Shown here: in pieces, positions 1-9,042 of the stretch | Numbering within the stretch: the first letter of the stretch is position 1 | How the letters are laid out: every line of letters starts with the position of its first letter | Origin: Heligmosomoides polygyrus polygyrus | Taxonomy: Eukaryota > Nematoda > Chromadorea > Rhabditida > Heligmosomidae | Length of the DNA: 64,000 bases | NCBI GenBank assembly: GCA_947396885.1 | Contig: OX377202.1 | Location: 59,484,034-59,548,033 of the forward strand | Reading direction: 5' to 3' | The notes under the pieces: generated by a model | Told to the model about the DNA's origin: nothing | Database searches by the model: none | Seen by the model: the letters and a program-made list of their open reading frames with translations, nothing else | Translations under genes and position numbers: made by a program

Positions 1-599
1 AAACCCGGACCAACTATCCAAAAGCAAAATGGTCAGCGGAGGCACATATCCTGCCATCATGCACTCGTTGACAAAAGTCGGAACTTGATCTTTATGCATG
101 ATGTGGCTTGTGCCTGCCACAACGAAGAGGTTCGGCGCGGACCAGTGACCACTTTGGGGGAAGCAACCACCTGGCTCGGGAAGGATGACAAAAAGTTTCT
201 GGCCGAGTCTTCCATCGGCATAAAGAACAGGAACGACCGTGAATGAGTAATACGGTACCCCACCGTAGCCAAAATGTATTCTTCAGTTGCAAAAATGGGA
301 GCACTCCACAGAGCAAATCGCACGGTCACCCCCGGAATCGAACCTTCGACCCCACCCACGAACCCGCCATCGATGCGAATGAATCATTTGAATGCGTCTA
401 GGAAACGTCGTTAATTATCATTTTATCATAATCTAACTTTAATTTGAGCTCCAAACCTTTTGTAGGTCAAGTTCTGAGCACGTCAGGACAATTCCAGGTG
501 CCACTTTTGCCTTATCAGCCCGCCCAGAAGTGATTCAGTTTTTTGCCATTTTTGGACCATCCAGGGGCATTTAGCAAAAACGAAACATAGTTCTGTGAT
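1..599. other. no recognisable gene
   Basis: I recognise no protein domain or RNA in this stretch on either strand. The only motif is a perfect pol III B-box sequence (GGTTCGATTCC on the minus strand, plus positions 334-344). No A-box is visible at tRNA spacing, so this is at best the remnant of a tRNA-derived repeat. The left boundary of the neighbouring BEL/Pao LTR may lie inside this stretch. Confidence 0.4.
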
Positions 600-981
600 C
601 CTCGTCCGATGCCCTACAAGACCACATAGGTCTCATTCAGAATCTTCGGACCGAGTTCAGTGACCAAAGAACACCATCCCTCGTTAGGTGAGCAATATAA
701 GATAAGCACCATTGAATACCATTCACAGGCATAACCTAGCGATACCGTAAGTAGGCACTCATAAACGTAATCTCCCGCGGTGTTCGAGTACGGCACCGTC
801 TTTTAAGTTTACACTTGTGATACCGATTGCGACCAGAATGTCGCCATATCGTGGCTACGCCCACTGAAATTGTGTATATATACGATGCGTGTACCACTGT
901 TGTGGGTTCTACTATAAAATCGTGAGAATAAACCTTTGTTCCACTGAATAGTAAAGCCACCCCATTGGTAATCCACCAAAT
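600..981 (+). repeat. inferred 5' LTR of BEL/Pao element
   Basis: The LTR is inferred from its position just before a primer-binding site. It shows TATA-like motifs near 872-886 and 912-918, and an AATAAA polyadenylation signal at 927-932, consistent with a short R-U5 region. The right edge is within a few bases of the primer site at 982. The left edge is a guess because no second LTR copy is present in the window to align. If real, this supplied promoter and polyadenylation signals for the gag-protease frame downstream. Confidence 0.45.
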
Positions 982-994
982 TGGTGCATCGACC
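982..994 (+). other. tRNA-Gly-type primer-binding site
   Basis: The 13-mer TGGTGCATCGACC matches the complement of the 3' end of a metazoan tRNA-Gly (including CCA) at 12 of 13 positions, judged from my knowledge of the glycine tRNA 3' end. It begins with the obligatory TGG and lies about 680 bp before the first gag ATG, downstream of LTR-like signals. It marks the probable LTR/leader boundary and minus-strand DNA start. Confidence 0.6.
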
Positions 995-1020
995 GTGAAA
1001 AACCCCAATGTCTGAGCTAG

Positions 1021-1516
1021 TTCTCCTCAGTGAGAAACAGACGGGTTTTTTATCAGCTTTCTTTGCGAGTTCTCTTCGGAGAAACCAGGACTTGATTGTC
1101 AGCTGTGCTAGTTCTCTTCGTGAGAAGCAGCCGACAATTCTAAATTTTCCTTTGCGATTCCTCTCACGAGGAGCCAGGAAAACAGAAACGCTCTCTTTGC
1201 GAGTTCTCCTCGGAGAAACCAGAAAGCATTTCTAAGTCCTTCGCGAGTTCTCCTCGGAAAAACCAGGGCTTGGTTGTCAGCTGAGCTAGTTTCCTCGTGA
1301 GAAGCAGCCGACAATTCTAAATTTTCCTTTGCGATTCCTCTCGCGAGGAGCCAGGAAAACAGAAACGCTCTATTTGCGAGTTCTCCTCGAAGAAACCAGA
1401 GGCAAACAAATTTCCATTCCAACCAAGGAAAGGAAATCGAAAGAATACCTTCTTCGCGAGTCCTCTACCAAGGAACCAGAAGGAAATTCTAAATTTTTTA
1501 GCGAATTCTTTACGAG
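1021..1516 (+). repeat. array of small stem-loops in BEL leader
   Basis: About ten short hairpins follow one another between primer site and gag. Examples: TTCTC-TTCG-GAGAA at 1070-1083, TTCTC-TTCGT-GAGAA at 1112-1126, TCCTC-TCAC-GAGGA at 1159-1172, TTCTC-CTCG-GAGAA at 1204-1217, TCCTC-TCGC-GAGGA at 1336-1349 and TCCT-N6-AGGA at 1461-1474. Stem sequences change on both sides together, which suggests selection on RNA pairing. Part of the array is a direct tandem duplication with a 178-bp period (1065-1242 and 1243-about 1405). A role in RNA packaging or translation of the retroelement is conjecture. Confidence 0.7.
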
Positions 1517-1658
1517 GATCCTAAGAAAGAAGAAAAAGACCCGCGTGGCAGGATAACCTTTGAACATAGAACTACTCAAACCATTTCAAATAGCGGGTGA
1601 ATTTCAGTGGTCACAAAATCTTAGATATTTGTGAGAAATTCACCAAAACGCGATAGAA

Positions 1659-3875
1659 ATGGCCAATGTTCAAGCCTTGAAGACGTTGATCTCCAGCGCA
1701 TGAAAGCACCTTCGATCAAACAATGCTCAGATCGAAGAACTCCGAAACACAGCCGAATTTCCACCGGAAAAAGCGGAATGCGAGGAGTATATCAGAAGAA
1801 AAACTGCTGACTTGAACTACCTTTCACGAGGAATATCACAAGGCAAGCAGTTATTGGACAAATACGTTAAGGAATCCATCGAAAGGATCGACAGACGAGC
1901 CGAACAAAAAGAGCAGGAAAAGCTCATGATGGACCTGAACAAGCATTTAGAAGAAGATGCAAATAGTCTGGACATCATAACACGTCAATGCCTCAACAAA
2001 ATAGAATTCCGTTCTGAGGAACTGGCGCAGCAAGCCGCCCTCACAGCGGATGTGGCTTCTGGTGTCAGTCACCATGCCACTGGAAGTCACAATAACGGTA
2101 TAAACGATCAAGAAGGACGTGCTCTACCACCAGGCGACCGAAGCCAGCGGATCAGACGTCCACTATTCGAGGTCCCAATATTCTCAGGAGACTTCAGGGA
2201 ATTTAGCACCTTCTGGTCAGTCTTCCAGTCGTTGATACATGACGACGTTGACCTCTCTGACCGAGACAAATTCCTGTTCTTGAAGCAAGCGTTCGAAGGA
2301 AAAGCAGCAGCTTCAATCAACAGCACTCCACTTATTGGAGAAAAATTCAGTGTAGCAGTGAATATCTTGAAAAAGCAGCACGACAGATCCGAGAGCATCG
2401 CGAATATTCTCATCAGCGAAATCGAGCGCATACCTCGAGCTAATGATAATCCCAAGAGCTGTAGTGGAACACTGTCATCAATTTCTTTACGTGTCGTACA
2501 TCTGGAGCAAACTGGAGTGTCACTTAACGCAGTGTGGCGCCGTTTAATTTTATCGAAATTCACGGAACACATTTGCAGTGCAGTGATACAAAAGGAGAGG
2601 AATGCCGATAATCCATTCGAGGTAATCGACATCATGGACGCGATTGACGATATCATCACGCTACAGGAAACGACCGAAGTCACAACGAGGACCTTGTTTG
2701 AAGCCGACAATCACAGATCAAACAACTTCATGATGTCACACTCCACCCCTCAACGAACGAAGCATGTCGACAAACAAAGGATCTGCTTGTGTGGAGGATC
2801 CCATCCTCCTCAGTATTGCGACAAATTTCCAACAGCTGAAGCACGACGAATGGAAGCCAGACAGCAAGAAGTATGCTGGAAGTGCTTCGATCGGTCGCAC
2901 AGCTCGAAATTCTGTACTACAGCCGTTGGGAAATGTCCAAAATGTAACGATGATCACCATTCGTCTATATGCATTGGGACAAACGATAGAACAGCTCAAG
3001 CCGAATAGAGGCAAAATCAACCGCCGACAGTAATTCATCAAGGAGCAGTATCCGTTGCGCTGTCATCGAAGAACAGCCGCTCCATGCGAATGGCAAAAAG
3101 AAATGGAGAATCCATTGGATTTATCAACCGATGCCACGCAACGCATTTCTCAGTTTCGCGTAGAAGCCCAGTCGAAACAAAACAACGGACTCCTAGCCAA
3201 CACGTGCAACAAATGGCTTCCGTGTTGATATTCAATGAGTCAGAAGTAGGCTACCAACCGGTAACAATCCTACTGAATTCTGGAGCTCAAAGAAGTTTTA
3301 TAAAGAAAAAACTTCAAGAGGAATTAAAGCTTTCAGCGAAGAGCTCAACTTCGTTCACAACCAGAGCAATGAGGACGCTTCGAAAAACTTTCAAATCCAC
3401 GGAAGTAAGTATTACTCTCAGGAACGCCCATAGCAGCATGAAGCTAAAACGAGTGCCAGTTTTAATCAAGGACAAGCTAACAAAATCATCGAGCACTGCC
3501 ATGCTGTCCCCAGCTGACAAGAATTTCATAAAAAAGAAGAAACTTTTCATCGCTCAGAAAAGTCTTTTCTCCACGAAGATCTCTCCAGATATAATAATTG
3601 GACAAGATCTCATAAACCAGATCATTCTTCACGACATTCCTATAATGAAACTGCCATCTGGTTTGATTCTGACAGCTACCATTTTTGGCTATACCATATC
3701 AGGTGAAATTGGTACAGGCAGTTTTACACATGGAAGGCAGGGAACGCATATCGCGACAAAAAGAAGGCACAAATTACGAGAGGCTCAACGTCCGCACAAA
3801 TTGGTGAAACAGACGTGCATTGGAACTGTTGGAATGAATGATCTCTGTGATAAGATGTTCTCGCCAGTGGTATAA
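1659..3875 (+). pseudogene. BEL/Pao gag-protease, interrupted
   Basis: One reading frame runs from an ATG at 1659 to 3875 but is cut by TGA at 1701-1703 and TAG at 3006-3008, both in frame. The long middle piece (1704-3005) holds a DUF1759-type gag core (about 2158-2600, with PLFEVPIFSGDFREF) and a zinc-knuckle cluster (about 2785-2990, including CWKCFDRSHSSKFC). The last piece (3009-3875) is a DUF1758-type retropepsin, with IIIGQDLI near 3597 and an FGYTISG motif. The active-site motif reads NSGAQ instead of DSGAQ (AAT at 3276-3278), so the catalytic aspartate is lost. There is no ATG at 1812, where the open middle piece could be called from a TTG. Reverse transcriptase, RNase H and integrase do not follow. 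A dead, truncated copy. Confidence 0.9.
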
Positions 3876-4056
3876 AAGGCCTGTGGTGAGGTTGGTTGTA
3901 TTCATTCTTCGTCTGCGATAAACCAGTGCGTCTGCCAGTTGTAACAGGAACGAAGAAGTTGGAAGAAACTAAGGACACCATAGATCCATATATCCAGCCG
4001 TTCCTTCAAACATCTTCAGTAATCCACGATAGTACAACACTATCGAGTACCGAGCA

Positions 4057-4203
4057 GCTAGCGAAGGTAAATGACTTCTTATGCTTTATTAATTCTCGTA
4101 GTCCCGATTTTTACAAAAATGGAATGTCTAAATTATTGCCGCGTTGGGAAAGTGTATTAATTGTAATGATGCTAGTTTCGAAAAATAATAAAATTGCTTA
4201 CTA
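4057..4203 (+). pseudogene. mariner transposase C-terminal fragment
   Basis: The translation contains FINSRSPDFYKNGMSKLLPRW, which resembles the end of mariner transposases (an F-Y-x-x-G-I-x-x-L-P-x-R-W pattern). No terminal inverted repeat or other transposase segment is visible next to it. It lies where the BEL pol region would be expected, so it may mark an element that replaced or truncated the retrotransposon. Confidence 0.55.
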
Positions 4204-4204
4204 G

Positions 4205-4755
4205 CAAAGTTGTGACCTGTCAAAGTTTTCAGTCAAAATCGGCCGTTTCAAATGCAGCACCTAACAGAAACAAGAACCAAGAACCTGGAGTCGGGTACAT
4301 GCGATAGCCGGCGACATTCTCCGACTCGCTCGCTATGATGAAGGTTACTATGCTACGTGTTACTGTTTGTGGAACTTTGACCACATAAAACAGAAAAAAG
4401 ATTGCGGTTGGAGTTTTTTCAATGCAGTGCTTTTCAGTAAGAAAGTTTTTTTTTCCTTGGAGGTCTAAATAAAGCCCGTCTTCAAACGTGTTCGTATAAC
4501 AGGTTTGAGTACCTTACACGACGCTGGTGTGTTTGCAGCCTGCCACCAAGACCTCTCCTGCAAATTTTCTACACGGAGTTTTCTATTTATTTTATTTAGT
4601 TCAACAGTAAGGCTTAGATTGCACGCATGACGCGATGCCAGTCGTTAAGGAAAACTCACCTCCCCCCCTCCTCCCCAGCCGTCATTTTTGAAGATGTTGA
4701 ACATGGACGACAAAAGCTTTTGCTATTCTCTGCACCGCCAACTGATGCTTAAAGC
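4205..4755. other. no recognisable feature
   Basis: A/T-rich sequence with short poly-T and poly-C tracts. I see no coding motif, RNA gene, clear repeat or terminal repeat. Confidence 0.4.
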
Positions 4756-5226
4756 TTAAAGTACGAAGGGTGCCGAGGAGTGCTGGAGTTTTTGGCGCTT
4801 CCACAACTCTGAAGTGGCGTCTGTTCTCTCTTTCAAGCAATCCGGCGGAAAGAGTGGACCAGGAAAATGAGCAGATTCATCGCGCCACGAATACGTCGGT
4901 TTGACAGTTGCACCTGGTGAGAAGCAGCCCGCTGTGTTGAAAAACTGGCACAGAACTTCGAGCATTGATTTGCAGCGGGCCATTTGAACATATTGTTCTA
5001 GACAAACACCTTCCGGATATACGAAAGAGATGTGGAATACCCATTTGAATGAAGCGAATAGTGAAATTTTGTGCCGAAACATCAGCAATGAAGATGTTAT
5101 TTCAATGAAAAGTGTGTCCGGAGGTGCACTGCTGAAAGCTTTTAAATCAACCAAGGGAAGATGAGCTGCTATGGAAAAGGCCGAAAGGGGGGATTCCTGG
5201 ATGAGTTTCGGGAGACTTAAAGACAA
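4756..5226 (-). pseudogene. possible BEL/Pao pol remnant
   Basis: A 156-codon open frame on the minus strand contains a stretch like the connection between reverse transcriptase and RNase H of BEL/Pao elements: SMLEVLCQFFNTAGCFSP resembles the (L/V)LS-x-x-(F/Y)-D-P-x-G-x-x-SP signature, preceded by a PEGV-like segment. Key acidic residues of the polymerase are not included. The orientation is opposite to the BEL gag to the left, so it would belong to another copy. Resemblance rests on pattern memory only. Confidence 0.4.
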
Positions 5227-5539
5227 GCAGCACGCCGCTCTCGGAGAGTCTCACGCAGTCCTCATAGTTTCGACACTCGATCACTAATCATCGGAGCGAC
5301 TTCCTCGGGCTTGCGGTCGGGCGATCCTATGTGGATTGAGGCTATTCCAACAGAGCTTCTGCGCCCATTTGTGAAAGGGCTTCTACGCGAAGGCAAGTTG
5401 ACGTACACTGTCGGCCAATCAATGAATCCATTAGCAGCAACTACAGTGAGATAATTGCTCATTCTCCGGTGCCTAGGTTTTCGGGCACAGATCCCAAAAT
5501 AAACTTTTCCTTCATTAGAGAAGATTCCTTCAAGCTAAT

Positions 5540-5677
5540 AAGTGTATGTTCTGTGGGAGGACAGACCACAAATCACGCGAGTGTCGTAGCCAGGGGACGT
5601 ACACGCACGCGGAAGAGCTCGTCATGGAGGAGGTTTTGTTGAAACGTTTCTCGCAGAAAACAAAGCAGAAGCATTGA
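5540..5677 (+). pseudogene. isolated CCHC zinc-knuckle fragment
   Basis: This frame ends at a TGA and contains CMFCGRTDHKSREC, a canonical C-x2-C-x4-H-x4-C knuckle of the kind found in retrotransposon gag. No other gag block is recognisable in frame beside it. Together with the pol-like remnant just to the left it suggests a scattered LTR retrotransposon corpse between 4.7 and 5.7 kb. Confidence 0.5.
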
Positions 5678-5953
5678 CTGCACGCGTCCTACACGATTGC
5701 AGCGTTGGACTAATCACGGACCATCACGATGAATCTTACTGCATATAAAGGGAGAATGAAAACCCTCCCGGAAAATGCACGAAAACATACGCTCAATTTT
5801 TCAAACCTCTTTGCACACACGCCACAGCTTGTATATGGGTTGTCCGGAAAGTTCTCAGCTTTCTGTAATTCGTCTGCAGTCAATCGTCTATTATTAAGTA
5901 TAAATTTAACTTGCATTAAGGCTACTTTCTATACAGAATTTTTCGCTCTATCT

Positions 5954-6011
5954 GACTAAAATAGAATAATTTATGTTTCAACGACTAAAATAGAATAATT
6001 TATGTTTCAAC
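5954..6011 (+). repeat. 29-bp direct duplication
   Basis: The segment starting GACTAAAATAGAATAATT occurs twice in a row with a 29-bp period, just upstream of the mariner transposase ATG. It is not seen in the sister mariner copies in this window, so it is probably private to this copy. Confidence 0.85.
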
Positions 6012-6049
6012 GTTTTTTATATTTCTGTTCTTGAAGGGCTTATTGAAGC

Positions 6050-6992
6050 ATGCCGAAGAAGCAAATCCGAACGATGCTTTATTTTAACTTCAAATTGGGA
6101 CTATCCGCAGCCGGGACAGCTCGACAAATCAATCAAGTGCGGGGGCCTAATAGTGTTGCAGAAAGCACTGCGCGCCAGTGGTTCAGTAAATTGCGGACAG
6201 GAGGTTTCAGCCTCGAAGATGACTCCCGCAGCTGTCGACCGAGAGCGATCCTGGACGACGAGTTGAAGGAATTGGTGGAACCATCCCAAGCAATTCGTGG
6301 AATCGCGGAAGAGCTAGATGTCAGTAAAACTGCTGTTGCGGATACATTGGAACGCCTCGGGAAGGTGAAAAAGCTTGAAAAGTGGGTGGCGCACGAGTTG
6401 AGTGGGCGGCAAAAGCTGTCACGATTCGAGATTTGTTCTTCGCTACTTTTACGCAGCGAAGCTTTTTGGATCGTGTCATCACTAGTGATGAAAAGTGGAT
6501 TCTGTACGATAACAGGAAACGTTCCGGACAGTGGTTGACGCCGACCAACCCTCTAGGCATTTTCCAAAGGCGAACCTCCACCAAAAAAGTAGTGTAACTG
6601 TGTGGAGGTGGGCAACTGGTGTGATCCATTACAACTTTTTGGCACAAGGCCAAACCATCACAGCAGAGTACTACTGTAAGGAAATCGACGAAATACACCG
6701 AAAATTGCGTCAACTTCAGCTAGCACAGGTCAGCAGAAGAAACCCGATTCTTTTGCACAATAACGGCCTCCCACACATTCCACAAATCACTATTCGAAAA
6801 TTGAACAAATTAAGGGTTGAAGTTCTGACACACCCGCCGTATTCTCCAGACCTCTCACAACCGACCATCACCTTTTCAAACCCTTTCCGAACTTTCTCGC
6901 TAGTAAAACCTTCATCAATCAGGACCAAGCCAAAACAGCTTTCGTGGATTTTGTCGAATCTCAACCACCTAATTTTTTCGCAGATGGGATAA
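6050..6992 (+). pseudogene. mariner transposase, frameshifted
   Basis: Starts MPKKQIRTML with the mariner paired-domain/HTH region (WFSKLRTGGFSLEDD, then a second helix-turn-helix with IAEELDVSKTAV and KLEKWVAHEL). The catalytic part is spread over other frames: ITSDEKWILYDN keeps the first aspartate. The second motif reads HNNGLPH instead of HDNARPH, and the DYHFF-type third motif after PPYSPDLS is scrambled. At least two frameshifts break the chain, near 6450 and 6600. Inactive; it would have acted in the nucleus as a DNA transposase of the DD34D class. Confidence 0.9.
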
Positions 6993-7283
6993 CAGTAGTG
7001 GTGTGGCCAAAGTGTGCTGACTCAAATGGTGCTTATTTCGACTAAATGCGATAAAATTTGAGAATGTTATGGTAGTTCGGAACTTGTCCCTCGTCGTGCC
7101 TGCCGAGCGGTCGGTCTATCTCACCGCTCTTCAACAACCTCACCGGAGATGCCCGTCGATCCATGAAGCCGTGGAACAGTAGGATCGAGTGAGTTCCAAG
7201 CTCATTTAGAATCAATCCAGGTAGCGACGCTAAACGTCAAAAGACTAGCCACCAGAGAACGGCTACTGAAACTGCAAGAATCG

Positions 7284-8105
7284 TTGAAGACAACCTACGT
7301 GGACGTCCTGGCGCTTACCGAACTAAGATGGAGGGGAACTGGATGCATGGACCTAAACGATTCCGGCTGCAGATTTTTCTATGCAGGCCCAGAAAATGAT
7401 CAAGAACCGCCTGGTACCGGATTTATAGTGAGTAGCCGCCTTATACCACTCGTAGATGCATTTTCTCGAGAAAGTGACAGATTATCTCGCCTGGATCTGC
7501 GATTCGACAACCACATAGTCCGTCTAATTTCTGTATACGCACCTCCGTCTACGAATAGCGATTCCGAGTATGACGACGATTATTCCCTTTTCTTAGAAAA
7601 ACTTCATACGATGCTGTCTCATTCAATCCGGAAGTGTATCTTGTGCACAGAGAGAAACTTTGGGAATACTGAAAGATCAAACGCAGTTGAATTACACCCA
7701 ATACTTCTCGACGACTTTAATGCAAAAATCGGATCGAAGAAAAGCTCTATCGAGAACTCAGTCGGACCTAATGGGTTTGGTGACAGAAATGAAAGGGGAC
7801 AGCTTTTCATAGAGATGTGCGAGAAATTCCGAATACGAGCAGTGGCCTCCTTCTTCAAAACGCGCAAAGGAAAGAAGTGGACGTGGCGAGCCCCGGACGG
7901 AAAAACACGGAATTGTGTCGACCACATTGTTGCATGTCGACATCTTCAATTCAAGAGCGTAAGAACAGTAACTATAGAATTCGAGACGGACCATCGCTTA
8001 CTCAGGGGTGTGCTTCGGTGTCCAAAATTTACAGTGAAGAAGAAAAGAAAACCACACTCTCGTAGTTGTTTTGATGCTAGTCTGTACCAAAATGGAATCT
8101 CGACC
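7284..8105 (+). pseudogene. LINE endonuclease domain (EEP fold)
   Basis: This is the apurinic-like endonuclease of an RTE-type LINE, which nicks target DNA to prime reverse transcription. Motifs in order: [11 protein letters not shown] (catalytic Glu), [21 protein letters not shown] (Asp/Asn pair), CVDHIV and ETDHRLL (catalytic His). The frame begins inside the domain near its N-terminus; 5' sequence from 7079 may hold the true start. The chain is cut after [10 protein letters not shown] by the tRNA-like composite at 8106. The rest of the protein resumes after 9043. Confidence 0.9.
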
Positions 8106-8302
8106 CAACGCAACATCCACACCTCGTGGGACCGATCAGCAGTCACCCGTATCCGGGATGACCTGGCCGCTGATATCAGCATGGAACCAGTCAAGCTGAC
8201 GGTCTTGATAGAAACAATTCAAATCAGTTTCCTTAAGCCTCAAGTGGCTGGTATCGAGGTTGTAAGCTGTCACAACGATGTTTTGTTGCGATCAAAACTT
8301 CT

Positions 8303-8378
8303 AGCGCCAGGCAGGACTCGAACCCGCACCTCCCTCTGACCGGGCGGGAATGCTCTACGCCTTTACACCACCGGCGCC
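8303..8378 (-). ncRNA. tRNA-like module, SINE head copy 1
   Basis: Reverse-strand copy of the module at 8873-8948, essentially identical. It has a 7-bp acceptor-type stem, a perfect B-box and T-arm, and an A-box-like element. The anticodon arm has an oversized loop, so I do not call it a functional tRNA. Confidence 0.6.
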
Positions 8379-8571
8379 GTTTGATCGAACGCAACATCCA
8401 CACCTCGTGGGACCGATCAGCAGTCACCCGTATCCGGGATGACCTGGCCGCTGATATCAGCATGGAACCAGTCAAGCAGATGGTCTTGATAGAAACAATT
8501 CAAATCAGTTTCCTTAAGCCTCAAGTGGCTGGTATCGAGGTTGTAAGCTGTCACAACGATGTTTTGTTGCG

Positions 8572-8771
8572 NNNNNNNNNNNNNNNNNNNNNNNNNNNNN
8601 NNNNNNNNNNNNNNNNNNNNNNNNNNNNNNNNNNNNNNNNNNNNNNNNNNNNNNNNNNNNNNNNNNNNNNNNNNNNNNNNNNNNNNNNNNNNNNNNNNNN
8701 NNNNNNNNNNNNNNNNNNNNNNNNNNNNNNNNNNNNNNNNNNNNNNNNNNNNNNNNNNNNNNNNNNNNNNN
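8572..8771. other. assembly gap of 200 N
   Basis: Exactly 200 unknown bases lie inside the inverted tRNA-like composite. A round-number gap placed at the centre of an inverted repeat is typical of an assembler failing on repeat arms, so true length and content are unknown. Confidence 0.99.
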
Positions 8772-8872
8772 CAGCTTGACTGGTTCCATGCTGATATCAG
8801 CGGCCAGGTCATCCCGGATACGGGTGACTGCTGATCGGTCCCACGAGGTGTGGATGTTGCGTTCGATCAAAC

Positions 8873-8948
8873 GGCGCCGGTGGTGTAAAGGCGTAGAGCA
8901 TTCCCGCCCGGTCAGAGGGAGGTGCGGGTTCGAGTCCCGCCTGGCGCT
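8873..8948 (+). ncRNA. tRNA-like module, SINE head copy 2
   Basis: 76 nt long. GGCGCCG at the 5' end pairs with TGGCGCT at the 3' end over 7 bp (two G-U pairs). The T-arm GCGGG-TTCGAGT-CCCGC is perfect and includes the B-box GGTTCGAGTCC (8927-8937). The A-box is close to TGGTGTAAAGGCG (8881-8893). The D-arm is degenerate and the anticodon stem closes on an 11-nt loop, unlike a working tRNA. It most likely serves as the pol III promoter of a SINE-like repeat. Confidence 0.65.
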
Positions 8949-9042
8949 AGAAGTTTTGATCGCAACAAAACATCGTTGTGACAGCTTACAACCTCGATAC
9001 CAGCCACTTGAGGCTTAAGGAAACTGATTTGGAATCTCGACC

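Larger units (their letters stand above)
8106..9029. repeat. composite of tRNA-like 281-bp units
   Basis: The insertion is flanked by a 13-bp target duplication TGGAATCTCGACC (8093-8105 and 9030-9042). The left part holds about 1.7 head-to-tail units in minus orientation (unit starts at 8107 and 8388, a 281-bp period). After an assembly gap the right part (8772-9029) is a unit in plus orientation. Each complete unit contains a 76-nt tRNA-like module with pol III boxes. So the insert is a tandem plus inverted array rather than a simple SINE. Its exact structure is uncertain because of the gap. Confidence 0.85.

Noticed and set aside
57..359. 100-codon minus-strand gene at the left edge
   Set aside because: No family resemblance, overlapping open frames on both strands, and a tRNA-type B-box inside it.
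1812..3008. A gag gene starting at 1812
   Set aside because: There is no ATG at 1812 (the codon is TTG). The same frame is open upstream to a TGA at 1701 and begins with ATG at 1659, so 1812 is only an arbitrary start within a broken frame.
3860..3875. Core promoter from TATAAAAGGCC
   Set aside because: The same word forms the tips of GC-rich transposons in this window, and no gene start follows.
4205..4755. 3' LTR of the BEL element
   Set aside because: I compared its AATAAA-like and TATA-like words with the 5' LTR region and found no shared sequence.
8303..8948. Functional tRNA genes
   Set aside because: Acceptor and T arms are good but the anticodon arm closes on 11 nt and the module belongs to a repeated 281-bp unit.
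8106..9029. Hammerhead-ribozyme retrozyme
   Set aside because: The tandem units suggested it, but I find no CTGATGA...GAAA core in either strand of the unit.
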